From: CAZUVM01 sp964623885
Lineage (GTDB): Bacteria; Verrucomicrobiota; Verrucomicrobiia; Limisphaerales; UBA8199
NCBI GenBank assembly: GCA_964623885.1
Contig: CAZUVM010000158.1
Location: forward strand, 1 to 27,721
Direction: 5' to 3'
Length of the DNA: 27,721 nucleotides
Shown here: positions 9,141 to 18,712 of the stretch, one piece after another
Layout: each line of letters starts with the position of its first letter
Position numbering within the stretch: the stretch's first letter is position 1
Notes under the pieces: generated by a model
Seen by the model: only the letters and a program-made list of their open reading frames with translations
Told to the model about the DNA's origin: nothing
Databases searched by the model: none
Translations under genes and position numbers: made by a program

Positions 9141-9492
9141 AGTCAACTCCTTGATTTAAGCCCGCGCTATTCTGGATCACATGGGCCTCCGGCGGTAGGG
9201 GCAGTGTGCCTACTTTGAAACGGGGTTTTCACCTCATCAGCAGCAACCAGGTTTTCGCTGCCAGGCTCGTTCAATGGTGCCGTGCTCACCACTCATCAGT
9301 TTCACTCAACACGAGACTAAGTGCTTGACGAAAATCAGCGGTACTGATATTGGCTTTGAGGTTCGAACTAATCAGTAGCCGGCCCGTAAGAAGCAAATTT
9401 AAAAGCAGAATGATGCTGAGGCTCTCAGCACGCATGTCGCAAGTAACCCAAACCCGCGGTGAGTCAACGTCACCGCACAACCCCCTAGCACA
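9141..9492. other. Divergent intergenic region between two giant exported-protein genes
   Basis: 352 bp without a credible gene. It holds the ribosome binding site of the minus-strand gene, a weak plus-strand promoter candidate (9325-9353), and a 7-bp hairpin TGCTGAG-GCT-CTCAGCA at 9414-9430 inside the probable leader of the plus-strand gene. No RNA gene is recognisable. Confidence 0.5.
9325..9353 (+). promoter_or_regulatory. Weak sigma70-like promoter candidate for the PATR protein gene
   Basis: TTGACG (9325-9330), a 17-base spacer, then TATTGG (9348-9353). The -35 is good and the -10 poor. It would give a leader of about 130 nt ahead of ATG 9493. Confidence 0.3.
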
Positions 9493-12400
9493 ATGAAAGT
9501 TCCCCTCACACGAATAACCTCTGTTTGCCTGCTGATGCTGGCGGGAGCGGTTGTTTCCCACGCCGATACTATTAACCTATCGGCAAATGATGGACTCGGC
9601 ACCAGTTCCTTTAACTCCGGCGTCCATTGGGTGGGCGGCGTCGCGCCCAGCGCCGGCAACGATTACAACACCGCAGGATTTTTCATGCGGACACCTGGGG
9701 ATGGCGTGACCAGCTATTCCTTTGGCGGCGCGTCATTAACATTGGGCCCAGTGAACCTCTCAGGTGGCGTTAACGGGAGCATGTTGGAGAAATTCACCGG
9801 CGGCGCCGGTTCGACACGAACTTTGACGATTAACAATTTTACCAATTCTTCGGGGGCTATGTTACGCAGCGGCGGCACAGCCGGCGCCCTGATTCATGTC
9901 GCCGGCAACCATTACACCATCGCCGGAAACTCTATCATCCAGGCGGACCAATGCATCTGGGTGATCGATGCCCCGCTCCTCGGCGCCGATGGCGTGATTC
10001 TGACTAATTACGCGAACAACGCCAACGACCACGTTGCCTATACGGCCAATAACGCAGGTTTTACCGGTAAATGGTATCTCACCGGTGCCGGTACTACCGC
10101 GTGGAGTTGTGAGTTGGACGCGCTCAACAGCCTGCCCGGCAATCCTGCCACGCCAACCCCCGACCAGATCACCTTTCTCGCCAGCGGTCAATTGCGTGAT
10201 ACGGTTGGCTGCACGTACAACAACTCGAACGGCGGCATCACCCTCGCCGCGAATGGCAACATCAACGCATCCGTGGCTACCATCATCGGTGTGCCCATCA
10301 CCGACTTAACCAACGGCGTGTCGTCACTGTCCTCGCTCACGGCTTCTGGCAGCGGAACGCTGGTCCTGAACAATCCCAACAATAATTACGCCGGCGGCAC
10401 CACCATTTCCGCTGGCACGCTTCAACTGGGAGTCGATAACGCCATCCCTGGAAAGACGGTCGCGGGAGATGTAACCGACAATGCGATCCTGGATTTGAAT
10501 GCACACAACCTTGTTATTAACGGCTTGAATGGATCGGGAACCATTGACACGTCTGCCGGTGGCTCGCCGACTTTGACGATCGGCGCCAATGGGGCCGGCG
10601 GAACCTTTAGCGGAACCATTCAAAATTCTGCCGGGACGTTGACACTGATGAAGATTGGAGCAGGCACACAAATTCTGTCGGGCGGCTTCACCTACAGCGG
10701 CAGCACTATTGCGGCCGCCGGCACATTGAATCTAAACAGTGCAGCGGCGCTTCCCAGCACCCCGGGAAGTGTGATCGTTACGAATGGCGCCACGCTGACT
10801 GCCAATGTGTCCTCGGGTGTTGCATTGCCGGCGGGCAACGTGACGGTCGGCAATGCCACGTTGGGCCTGAGCCTGAATCCGACAGCCATCGGGTTGAATG
10901 TCTCCGGCGGCATCACATTGCAGGACAATGCAATTCTCGCCCTCAACTACGGTTCGGTCACCGCTAATCCTACCGCCGTCGCCGTCACGACGACCGGACC
11001 GTTGTTAACTCAGGGCACCAACATTGTTATTACGATCACGGCAACGGGCTTGAAAACGGGTAGTTTCCCACTGATTAACTACTCTGGCGGGTCGCCCGAT
11101 TTCGCCAGAATCCAATTAATAGCCCCGCCGGGCGTGGCGGCTACACTGATCAACAGCAGCGGTTCGGTTGGGATCAATATCACCAGCACGCCAAATCAAC
11201 TGGCCTGGAACGGCGCGTCTAGCGGCAGTTGGGACCTGACTACGGCTAACTGGACCAACCTTTCGGCCGGCGGGCTCACGCTCTTCCAACAATACACGAA
11301 CGGCACCGTGGTTGCCGGTGACGGCGTGCTCTTTGACGACACGCTCTTCAACGATGGGATCAACCCGCCGCACACCAACATCACGCTGAACACGGTGTTT
11401 TATGCCTTTCCACTTCAGGTAAACAGCACCATGCCGTACACGATCTCAGGTGCGGGCGGGCTTGCCGGCGTAACTTCGCTGGTGAAGTCCAACAGTGGCT
11501 CGCTCACGTTACTGACCAGCAACAGCTTCACTGGTGGAGTTTTCATCAACGACAGCGGTTCGCTGGTCATTAACAGCGACGCCGCTCTGGGCGCCAGCCC
11601 CGGCTCCGTCACACTCAATGGCAGCACGCTCCAGATGAACGGAAACGTCACTAACAGCCGCGCCATCAGCATGCCGAACACTTCGACAATCGGCGTGGGC
11701 GGCGGCGCCACGGCGCGCCTCTCAGGCGTGATCAGCGGCGCGGGTACGTTGAACAAGGCCGATAGCGGGATGCTGATATTAGCCGGCCGTGAGACCTTCA
11801 CCGGAAATCTATTTGGTAAGGGCGGGACTCTAGTGATTGATTCCGGCGGCTCGATCAACAACGGTGGAAACTGGTCCAGTATCGGGCAAAATGGAACGGA
11901 TAATGCCACTTTGACCATTAGGGGTTCCGGTGCTTTCACCAACACAGCCGATTTTAATGTGGGCGATGTTGACAGCGCGATTGGCACCATGAATTTGCAG
12001 GACAGCGCTGTCGTGTCGATTCAGAACTTCTTTATCGCATCAGCCAACGCGGCGGGTTCTACGGCCAGCGGCACGGTCAATATGACCGGCGGTAGTTTGA
12101 TTGAGAAAAATACCGCCGTCGGCAACTTCGTCGTCGGCGGACGCAACTCCGGCAGCTCCAGCGGCGTGGCGGTGCTCAACTTAAACGGTGGCTACGTTTC
12201 AGCCGCTTGCGGAGTACGGGTAGGTGACTATGGCACGGGCACTATCAATCAATCTGGTGGCACCTTCGAAGTCACCAATAATGGCACTGGTATTAACCTG
12301 CATCGCGAGAATACCGATACCAGTTTCGGCACCTACAACCTGAACGGCGGCACGTTGAGAACAGAGAAAGTCACTACGTCGTTTACCAGCGCCAACGGCC

Positions 12401-15039
12401 TGTTCTATTTCAACGGCGGCACGTTGCAAGCTGCGAATGGCAACCTGGGAACAACTCCATTCATGAATAATCTGACCCACGCGTATGTGCGCAACGGCGG
12501 AGCAGTTATCGATAGCCAGGGCTACAGCATCATTATCAGCCAGCCGCTGGAGCATAGCTCGCTCGGAGGTGACAATGCGCTTGACGGCGGCCTGACCAAG
12601 CTGGGAAGCGGCACGGCTACCCTGAACGGCGTCAACACGTTCACCGGCTCCATCACAAACAAGGCCGGCACACTGGTGTTGAACGGGGCCAGTACGTATG
12701 CGAACGGCGCTTACGTGAATGCCGGAACTCTGCAGCTTACGACGGCCTCGGCGGTATCGGGAGGCGTTGTAGTGAGTAATAACGCGATCTTGTCGATCAA
12801 CCAGGTCGGCAGCGCCGACGCAACGATTGGCAACCTGACGTTGAGTGGCACCGGTGCCGTCCCGGGCGCGACGGTCAGTCTGGCTCCTACGCTCGCCAAC
12901 AACCCGGTTTTGCCCCTACTCACTTGTGGCACGCTTACCCTGAACGGCACCAACAGCATCAGCCTGCCGGTCGCCAGCCTGGGGACGTTCGCGCTGATCA
13001 AGTACAACGGCTCTGTCGCCGGTTCGGGTAATTGCACGAACTTGATCCTGCCGCAAGGGGCCGCAGGTTATATTTCCAACTACGCGGCCGGATCCACGCT
13101 GGTTGCGGTCGTCACCAACACGGGACCGGGCATCTTTTGGACCGGCACCAACAGCGTTGCCGGCAAGGCGAATCTTTGGGACCTCAACTCCACCACCAAC
13201 TGGGTGCTCGGACCAACACCGACATCTTATCACCAGGTGGTCGTGCCGGGCGATTTCGTCTCGTTCTCCGATTTCGGCAGCGGCACCGTTCTGGTCAACA
13301 GCAGTGTTGCGCCCGCGAGCCTGCTCATCAGCAACAACTCGAAAGCCTACACGTTTGGTGGCTCGGGCAGCATCTCAGGTCCGACTGGAGTGCTGAAGCT
13401 GGGCACCGGCACTGCGGTGCTTAACCTGACCAACAATACCTACACAGGCAACACGGTCGTTAGCAATGGCACCTTGCAGGTTGGCAATGGCAGCGCCATA
13501 CCCGGCACAGCCACTGCCATCCTTGGCCCGGGCGGCACGCTGGAACTGGCCGGCTTCAACCAAACACTTGGTGAACTGACCGGCGCAGGGATTCTCGACA
13601 ATAACAGTGGTTTGGATCTTCTTCTGACCGTCGGCACCAGCAGCGGTGGGAGTTGGAACGGATCGATCCAGGATCATGGTGGCGGCGGCGTCGCCCTTAT
13701 CAAAAACGGCTCCGGTACTTGGGTCGTTGGCGGAGCCAATCATTTGAATAACGGCAGTCCGTTCACCACAACGAACCAGTTCAACGGCGGGACGACCATT
13801 CTCACAAACGGCGGCTCAGTCCTTGTCTCGCGACTCCAAACCTACATCGGCTATGGCAGCACGGCCTCGATGATCGTTGCCGGTGGCAGCCTGGCAGTGA
13901 GCAACGATGTTCTGGCTGTCGGTGCATCGGCCGGGGCGAATGGCACGTTGATAGTTAATAGCGGCACTGTGTTCCACGGCGGCGGTACCGGCGGCTCGTT
14001 CGGCGCCGCCAACAACTTAGTCGTTGGCGCATTGGGCGGTACCGGGACCCTGACGGTCAACGGTGGTCAGGTGCTCAACAATCAAGCGTTAGTGCTTGGG
14101 CAGGCCGCCACCGGCAGCGGCACCCTCTGGCTCAACGGCGGCTTGGTGCAGGCGAACCTAGTGCGACCCGATACCGGACCAGCCACTTCCGTTGCGTATT
14201 TCAACGGCGGCACTTTGCTGGCATTCACCAACAGCACCGATTTCCTGCAGGTCTCAAGCATGGTCATGAGTAACGGCCTGGTATTCGACGACGGCGGCTG
14301 GGCGGTGCACATCTTGAGCCAATCGCTCCAGCCGGGCGATGCGCTCGGCGGCGGCCTGATAAAACAAGGAAACGGCACACTCTACCTGGATAATAATAAT
14401 GGTTACACCGGCACGACTCTCGTTAGCGGCGGCACACTCGCAGGCATGGGCACGATTGCCGGCCCGGTGGTAGTTGGCCCTGCCGGCACTTTGGGCGCGG
14501 GTGATGAGGGTTCGCCGGGCACTTTGGCCCTCAGTAGCACCCCTCTGACCGTGCAGGGCACTGTGGCAATGCGCATCAGCAAAAATGGCGGAGTCGCTGC
14601 GAGTGACGCGATCACTGGTATCTCAACCGCCAATTATGGTGGCACCTTGAGCGTCAGCAACGCGACCTCGGACGCAACGCCGTTAATCGCCGGCGACACA
14701 TTCACGCTGTTCAGCGCCGCCGGACACACTGGAAACTTCGGCGTGGTGAGCGGTTCGCCAAGTCCGGCGCTGGCATACAGCTTCAATCCTGCGACTGGAG
14801 TGCTTACGGTGATCCCGGTCGCCACTAACCCAACGAATATCACCTTCACCGTGAACGGCAGCACGCTGAAGCTTGCATGGCCGACCGATCACAAGGGCTG
14901 GATTGCCCAATCCAACTCGGCGAGCGTGGCGGATCCTGCTGCGTGGGTGGATGTGCCCGGCTCACAATCAGGCACGACGCTGAATATCAACATCAGCCCG
15001 GCCCAAGCGCAGGTTTTCTTCCGGTTGCGCCATCCGTAA
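9493..15039 (+). CDS. Giant exported protein with autotransporter-associated beta-strand repeats (PATR)
   Basis: 1848 residues. The signal peptide MKVPLTRITSVCLLMLAGAV...SHA is cleaved before DTINLS. The body contains about eight recognisable PATR units of the pattern G-GTL-L---N-YTG-T-I--GTL-(L/V)G, for example at nucleotides 10350-10433, 12600-12690, 13400-13490 and 14370-14435, separated by Gly/Asn/Ser-rich beta-strand text. PATR repeats usually lie in passenger domains of type V autotransporters, but no C-terminal 12-strand beta-barrel is present. Instead the protein ends in a ~60-residue module (LKLAWPTDHKGWIAQSNS, then VFFRLRHP). Ribosome binding site is poor. A strong terminator follows 30 bp after the stop, so it is probably monocistronic. 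A surface or extracellular structural role is inferred; no enzymatic domain is seen. Confidence 0.88.
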   Translation: MKVPLTRITSVCLLMLAGAVVSHADTINLSANDGLGTSSFNSGVHWVGGVAPSAGNDYNTAGFFMRTPGDGVTSYSFGGASLTLGPVNLSGGVNGSMLEKFTGGAGSTRTLTINNFTNSSGAMLRSGGTAGALIHVAGNHYTIAGNSIIQADQCIWVIDAPLLGADGVILTNYANNANDHVAYTANNAGFTGKWYLTGAGTTAWSCELDALNSLPGNPATPTPDQITFLASGQLRDTVGCTYNNSNGGITLAANGNINASVATIIGVPITDLTNGVSSLSSLTASGSGTLVLNNPNNNYAGGTTISAGTLQLGVDNAIPGKTVAGDVTDNAILDLNAHNLVINGLNGSGTIDTSAGGSPTLTIGANGAGGTFSGTIQNSAGTLTLMKIGAGTQILSGGFTYSGSTIAAAGTLNLNSAAALPSTPGSVIVTNGATLTANVSSGVALPAGNVTVGNATLGLSLNPTAIGLNVSGGITLQDNAILALNYGSVTANPTAVAVTTTGPLLTQGTNIVITITATGLKTGSFPLINYSGGSPDFARIQLIAPPGVAATLINSSGSVGINITSTPNQLAWNGASSGSWDLTTANWTNLSAGGLTLFQQYTNGTVVAGDGVLFDDTLFNDGINPPHTNITLNTVFYAFPLQVNSTMPYTISGAGGLAGVTSLVKSNSGSLTLLTSNSFTGGVFINDSGSLVINSDAALGASPGSVTLNGSTLQMNGNVTNSRAISMPNTSTIGVGGGATARLSGVISGAGTLNKADSGMLILAGRETFTGNLFGKGGTLVIDSGGSINNGGNWSSIGQNGTDNATLTIRGSGAFTNTADFNVGDVDSAIGTMNLQDSAVVSIQNFFIASANAAGSTASGTVNMTGGSLIEKNTAVGNFVVGGRNSGSSSGVAVLNLNGGYVSAACGVRVGDYGTGTINQSGGTFEVTNNGTGINLHRENTDTSFGTYNLNGGTLRTEKVTTSFTSANGLFYFNGGTLQAANGNLGTTPFMNNLTHAYVRNGGAVIDSQGYSIIISQPLEHSSLGGDNALDGGLTKLGSGTATLNGVNTFTGSITNKAGTLVLNGASTYANGAYVNAGTLQLTTASAVSGGVVVSNNAILSINQVGSADATIGNLTLSGTGAVPGATVSLAPTLANNPVLPLLTCGTLTLNGTNSISLPVASLGTFALIKYNGSVAGSGNCTNLILPQGAAGYISNYAAGSTLVAVVTNTGPGIFWTGTNSVAGKANLWDLNSTTNWVLGPTPTSYHQVVVPGDFVSFSDFGSGTVLVNSSVAPASLLISNNSKAYTFGGSGSISGPTGVLKLGTGTAVLNLTNNTYTGNTVVSNGTLQVGNGSAIPGTATAILGPGGTLELAGFNQTLGELTGAGILDNNSGLDLLLTVGTSSGGSWNGSIQDHGGGGVALIKNGSGTWVVGGANHLNNGSPFTTTNQFNGGTTILTNGGSVLVSRLQTYIGYGSTASMIVAGGSLAVSNDVLAVGASAGANGTLIVNSGTVFHGGGTGGSFGAANNLVVGALGGTGTLTVNGGQVLNNQALVLGQAATGSGTLWLNGGLVQANLVRPDTGPATSVAYFNGGTLLAFTNSTDFLQVSSMVMSNGLVFDDGGWAVHILSQSLQPGDALGGGLIKQGNGTLYLDNNNGYTGTTLVSGGTLAGMGTIAGPVVVGPAGTLGAGDEGSPGTLALSSTPLTVQGTVAMRISKNGGVAASDAITGISTANYGGTLSVSNATSDATPLIAGDTFTLFSAAGHTGNFGVVSGSPSPALAYSFNPATGVLTVIPVATNPTNITFTVNGSTLKLAWPTDHKGWIAQSNSASVADPAAWVDVPGSQSGTTLNINISPAQAQVFFRLRHP

Positions 15040-15069
15040 CGGATCGCCCGAATCGGCGTGGTATTCATC

Positions 15070-15103
15070 AAGCCTCGGTGGGTCCGCCCGCCGGGGCTTT
15101 TTT
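15070..15103 (+). terminator. Rho-independent terminator after the PATR gene
   Basis: A 13-bp stem (AAGCCTCGGTGGG with CCCGCCGGGGCTT, two G-T pairs), a 4-nt TCCG loop, and a run of six T. It is the clearest terminator in the window. Confidence 0.92.
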
Positions 15104-15227
15104 GTGCCGCGTGAGTCCTGATCACGCTTCTCAGTTCGCCGCAACCACATTCGTATAATGGCGAGGCGGCTCGTCCCCAGTCGCGAACCGCCCCGCTTAA
15201 TGTCAGGATCCCTTCCGAAACTTTCGC

Positions 15228-16934
15228 TTAAATTCCGCCATCGACTTGCCAGCGCCCGGCTGGATTGTCCTTTCGGATCGCCAGGTTGTGCTTCTTGGTA
15301 CCCATTTGGCGGCATTTCACAAAATACGCCGATTGCTCGGCCGACCAAACTGCCTCACCGGCTTCGAATACCGGCATGGCTTTGCGCGGATCGGCTCCGT
15401 TTTTGATCGCCTGCTCCAATTTGCGTTGGTCGTTCTCGATGTCGGATGCCGGGACGAACTTCTTCATTTCCGCCCAGTCCTGTTTGGATTGAGCGGCGAA
15501 GTAGGTTTTGACCGCTTCTGCGGGACCGAGTTTGGCGTCGGCGTCGTTATCGGGCAGCGCCTCGGGAGTGGTAATCCATTTGAGATCTTCCATTTTTTTC
15601 AGGTCGCGATCGAATACGCCGGTGATGACGTATCGATTTGCGGAATTGCTGTTGGAAACGCGGAGGTTGAACTCCATGCCGCGCAGTTGGATTTCGTACG
15701 GAATGAAACGCCCGGGATAATTTTGGGAAGTAAACTCCTGGCCCAGGCTAATGATTTGAAGCCCGCCGAGGTATTCTTTGATGCGCGCGTCCATCGGCGA
15801 GAAGAATTTTCCCGCTTCCGTCCAGTCCTCGCGCGAGCAAGCTTCGAAGAAGGCGCGGGCGGCTTGTTCGGCGGTCATGGCGGCGTACTTCTCATTGTCG
15901 GCGAGTTTCTGAGGCTGTTCGAACCAGCTCACATCGGCCGGCAGATCGAGCTGCCATAGCTTCGGGTCGAGCGGTTGATCGTACTCGATCTGGTTGAGAT
16001 CGAAGATTTGCACTTCGCCACCGGCGCGAGTGAGAAAGATTTGGACTGAATCCAGGCGCTCGCTCTGCGCGTCGAATTTATAAACCCGGCGAGTGTCCGC
16101 GTTGTCGAGGAATGTGTTCTTGCAATAGTCATTGTCGGGCACACCGGATTTGACGAAGACGGTGACGACCGATTTGGTGCGGCCGTCGGCGCCGGTTTCC
16201 TCAGCGAGATCGAGTTTCCAGCCGCGAGCCTGGGCATTGCGCAGCTCGTTGCTGATGGTGTTGCTGAGGTTGGCGATGCGGTGCAGCCATTCCGTGTCAA
16301 AAGCGCTCCGCGAAACGCCGGGGTGCTTCGCGGCCACATTCCCGGAACGGATATAGAGGAGCGTGGTTTGGCCGTCCATCACGGCGGTGCGACCCGGCTT
16401 ATCGACGCGCCATTTGAGTTCCGGTTCGAACTGTTTCCAAAGTTCGATGGGGTAAAAGTCGCGTTCCGGCCCAATGTAACTGAAGTTGTCAGCCGGCAGG
16501 GTACGCAACTGGCCGCGGAGGTGAATGGTGGTGAGTTTGGCGACGGCCTGGGCGCCACGGGCGAGAACATCGGCAGCTTTGGCTTGAACGTTGGCCGGCA
16601 AGGCCAGGGCAATGAATACGACGATGGCAGCGGTTCCGGCGAGGGCGCCTAGCCCAAAGCCCCATCGGTTTTTTAGCAGTCGGCTCATAAGGGACATCCT
16701 TTCTGGTTGGATTTGCACTCGATGAACGCGCTGCATGACGCCTTGCGCCAGGGAAACTTCCGCCACCAGGCGGCCGGCGGCGACGAGACGTTCCTGGAGA
16801 TGCTTGTAGGATTGGTGCTCGGCGCGGCAAGCGGCGCAGGACTCGAGATGAGCCTGGCATTGGCCGGCCAGCTCGGGCGCCAGCAACCCTTCCAGGCAAG
16901 CGACCAACTGGTCGCGACATTCAGCGCAGTTCAT
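15228..16934 (-). CDS. Anti-sigma factor with zinc-finger domain and large extracytoplasmic region
   Basis: 568 residues from ATG 16934. I chose this start because the zinc-binding anti-sigma domain begins right there: Cys3/Cys6, then H29-x3-C33-x2-C36, the ZAS/zf-HC2 signature. A single membrane helix lies at about 91-112. Outside the membrane, residues ~115-345 resemble the LolA/outer-membrane-lipoprotein-carrier-like domains seen in some anti-sigma factors, and two NTF2-like helical-sheet units follow (about 350-450 beginning AEQAARAFFEACS, and about 470-568 beginning AEAVKTYFAAQS). The start overlaps the upstream sigma-factor gene by 14 nt, implying translational coupling and a cognate pair. 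The large external part is probably the sensory input, but the signal is unknown. Most ECF anti-sigma factors are far shorter. Confidence 0.85.
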   Translation of the reverse strand: MNCAECRDQLVACLEGLLAPELAGQCQAHLESCAACRAEHQSYKHLQERLVAAGRLVAEVSLAQGVMQRVHRVQIQPERMSLMSRLLKNRWGFGLGALAGTAAIVVFIALALPANVQAKAADVLARGAQAVAKLTTIHLRGQLRTLPADNFSYIGPERDFYPIELWKQFEPELKWRVDKPGRTAVMDGQTTLLYIRSGNVAAKHPGVSRSAFDTEWLHRIANLSNTISNELRNAQARGWKLDLAEETGADGRTKSVVTVFVKSGVPDNDYCKNTFLDNADTRRVYKFDAQSERLDSVQIFLTRAGGEVQIFDLNQIEYDQPLDPKLWQLDLPADVSWFEQPQKLADNEKYAAMTAEQAARAFFEACSREDWTEAGKFFSPMDARIKEYLGGLQIISLGQEFTSQNYPGRFIPYEIQLRGMEFNLRVSNSNSANRYVITGVFDRDLKKMEDLKWITTPEALPDNDADAKLGPAEAVKTYFAAQSKQDWAEMKKFVPASDIENDQRKLEQAIKNGADPRKAMPVFEAGEAVWSAEQSAYFVKCRQMGTKKHNLAIRKDNPAGRWQVDGGI

Positions 16935-17511
16935 GTGGTTGCATTTGGTTAAGGTTTGATTCGCAGCTTTCGCGCGCCTGGAGTTCCTGTCGCAGCAGGG
17001 CATAGGCGCGTGAAAGCGTTTTGGTGACGGTGCCGAGCGGCATCGCGAGGCGCTGACCTACTTCCTGGCAGGACAGCCCCTCGTAATAGCGCAGCAAGAT
17101 CACCTGACGATAGGATTCGGGAAGCAGCGCTATGGCTTGTTCGAGCGGCAATTCCGGCGCATCGGGGTCGGGCTGCGGCAGCAGGGCGGCCGCGGCTTCG
17201 CGTTCCTGCCGGCGGCGCTCTTCGGAACGGAATTGTTCCTTGAGCACGCGGCCGGCAATGCCCAGCAGCCAGGCGTAGAACGATTCCGGCTTGCGCAGTT
17301 TCTTCAACGAGAGAAAAGCGCGCACGAACGATTCCTGGGCGGCCTCCTCGGCTTCGAACGGATCGCCGAGGCGGCTGGCCAGGTAAGCATAGAGCGGACG
17401 TTGATAGCGCTGGACCAACGGCCGGAAATGGTCGGGGCATCCGTTGCGGCTGCTCTCGACATATTCCTGGTCGGTCCAACCCGTGTCGCGGTCCTGCTCC
17501 AGCGAGTTCAT
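16921..17511 (-). CDS. ECF-type RNA polymerase sigma factor
   Basis: 196 residues. Region 2 covers about 23-95 (FRPLVQRYQRPLYAYL, then DPFEAEEAAQESFVRAF, with the -10-recognition helix FYAWLLGIAGRVL). Region 4 covers about 124-177: LPESYRQVILLRYYEGLS followed by the helix-turn-helix QEVGQRLAMPLGTVTKTLSRA. This is the full standard length. It is the first gene of a two-gene minus-strand operon with the zinc-finger anti-sigma factor. No convincing autoregulated ECF promoter could be fixed by eye in the 193-bp divergent gap upstream. Subgroup within the ECF family is not assigned. Confidence 0.95.
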   Translation of the reverse strand: MNSLEQDRDTGWTDQEYVESSRNGCPDHFRPLVQRYQRPLYAYLASRLGDPFEAEEAAQESFVRAFLSLKKLRKPESFYAWLLGIAGRVLKEQFRSEERRRQEREAAAALLPQPDPDAPELPLEQAIALLPESYRQVILLRYYEGLSCQEVGQRLAMPLGTVTKTLSRAYALLRQELQARESCESNLNQMQPHELR

Positions 17512-17704
17512 ATCGTCATCGTATAGTGCGAGTGTGGGCAGTTTTGCGACAAAAAAGACTGATGAATTGGTGTCTGAAATTAAGCATATTTTGTTATATG
17601 GCGGACAATTTTGGAGGTTTGCCGGGGAACCCCCGGGATCGTTTTCAGGCCTTTTCCGGCTGTCGGGCGTGGCGGAACAGGCTTAGTTATGGCGTTGAAT
17701 CAAT

Positions 17705-18712
17705 ATGATCAGGTTGATGTGCTCGACGGATCGGAAGGAAATCGAGGGGCTCAAGAGCGAGTTGTTCCGGGCCGGCATCCGTTCGGAGATTTGCAGTAAT
17801 CCCGTCGCGGCGGCACTTGGTATCACGCGCCTGGAGATCAGCATTTACGATTCGGACTTGATTGAGGCTGCGAGAATCCACAAGGAATTCCTGCAGGCGC
17901 GGGATGGAGAAGCGGGGACCGGCGGCGGGATAAACGGGGTCGCCGGGATGGCGAACCACCACGAAGTGGAGTTGGCCGTCGAACGCCCGCGGGTGCCCGT
18001 GCGGGCGCAGCTTGCGGCGCCCGGCCAACCCGGCCAGGCACATGCGGACCAGCCAGACAGCTACGGCAGCAACCTGGCCCAGGCGGCGGTGTTGCTGGAG
18101 AAAGAAGTCGAGGAGGTGCTCGCGCATGATCACCGGTTGGCCAAGGAATGCGCGGCGCTCGAGCATCGGGTGAAGGCGTTAGAAGGGTCGTTGGCGCAAG
18201 CACAGGCGGAACTGAGCCGGGAATCGTCAGGTAAATTGGCGGCCGAGCAAAAGCTGGCGGAGGCGAGCGCGACGCGGGGGTCGTTGGAGAAACAACTGGG
18301 CGATGTGGAGCTCCGGCTCAAGACTGCCGAACAATCGCTGTCAGCGGCACAGGGCCGGTTGGAATCCCAGGCCCGCGAGTTAAAGTGCCAGCAGATTAAA
18401 GTAGGAGATTTGAACAAGGAAGTCGCTTCGCGGGACGGCCAATTGGGTATGCTGGCCGAGTCTTTGGCGCAAAGCCGCGGCGCTCTGGAGAACGAAAAGG
18501 GGCTGCGCGAGGTCGCGGAACAAATCGCCAACGAACAGGCTGCCGCGCGGAAATTGCTGGAACAGAAGGTCAAAGATTGTGTTGAGTTACAGGCGCAACT
18601 TGAGGAGCAAAACCGACGAGAGCGGGAGCACATGCAAGCCTATCTGGATGCGGTTAATAAGCTTCGCTCGCGTCTGAGCCAGAAGCGAAGCGAGCACGAG
18701 GCTAAGAACTGA
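17705..18712 (+). CDS. DUF2007-like N-terminal domain fused to a long coiled coil
   Basis: 335 residues, no signal peptide, probably cytoplasmic. Residues 1-62 (MIRLMCSTDRKEIEGLKSEL, then the hydrophobic strands ITRLEISIYDSDLIEAARIH) look like the DUF2007 putative signal-transducing fold. Residues ~65-120 are a Gly/Pro/Ala-rich linker. Residues ~125-335 are a nearly unbroken Glu/Lys/Gln/Ala/Leu heptad coiled coil. Codon periodicity is clear throughout. Divergent from the ECF sigma gene, sharing a 193-bp upstream region. No ribosome binding site is evident at ATG 17705; ATG 17717 is an alternative. A scaffolding or structural role is possible; no function is claimed. Confidence 0.75.
   Translation: MIRLMCSTDRKEIEGLKSELFRAGIRSEICSNPVAAALGITRLEISIYDSDLIEAARIHKEFLQARDGEAGTGGGINGVAGMANHHEVELAVERPRVPVRAQLAAPGQPGQAHADQPDSYGSNLAQAAVLLEKEVEEVLAHDHRLAKECAALEHRVKALEGSLAQAQAELSRESSGKLAAEQKLAEASATRGSLEKQLGDVELRLKTAEQSLSAAQGRLESQARELKCQQIKVGDLNKEVASRDGQLGMLAESLAQSRGALENEKGLREVAEQIANEQAAARKLLEQKVKDCVELQAQLEEQNRREREHMQAYLDAVNKLRSRLSQKRSEHEAKN

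Noticed and set aside
11415..11990. 191-residue minus-strand open frame inside the PATR gene
   Set aside because: It is Pro/Ala/Val/Leu-rich text typical of the reverse of Gly/Asn/Thr-rich repeats, with no independent start signal.
9493..15039. Tandem DNA repeats or CRISPR-like array in the PATR gene
   Set aside because: The repetition is at the protein-motif level with irregular spacing and diverged codons; there are no constant direct repeats with unique spacers.
15160..15200. Terminator for the anti-sigma gene
   Set aside because: A GC-rich imperfect inverted repeat (GGCGGCTCG and CGAACCGCC) is present, but no T-tract follows on the minus strand.
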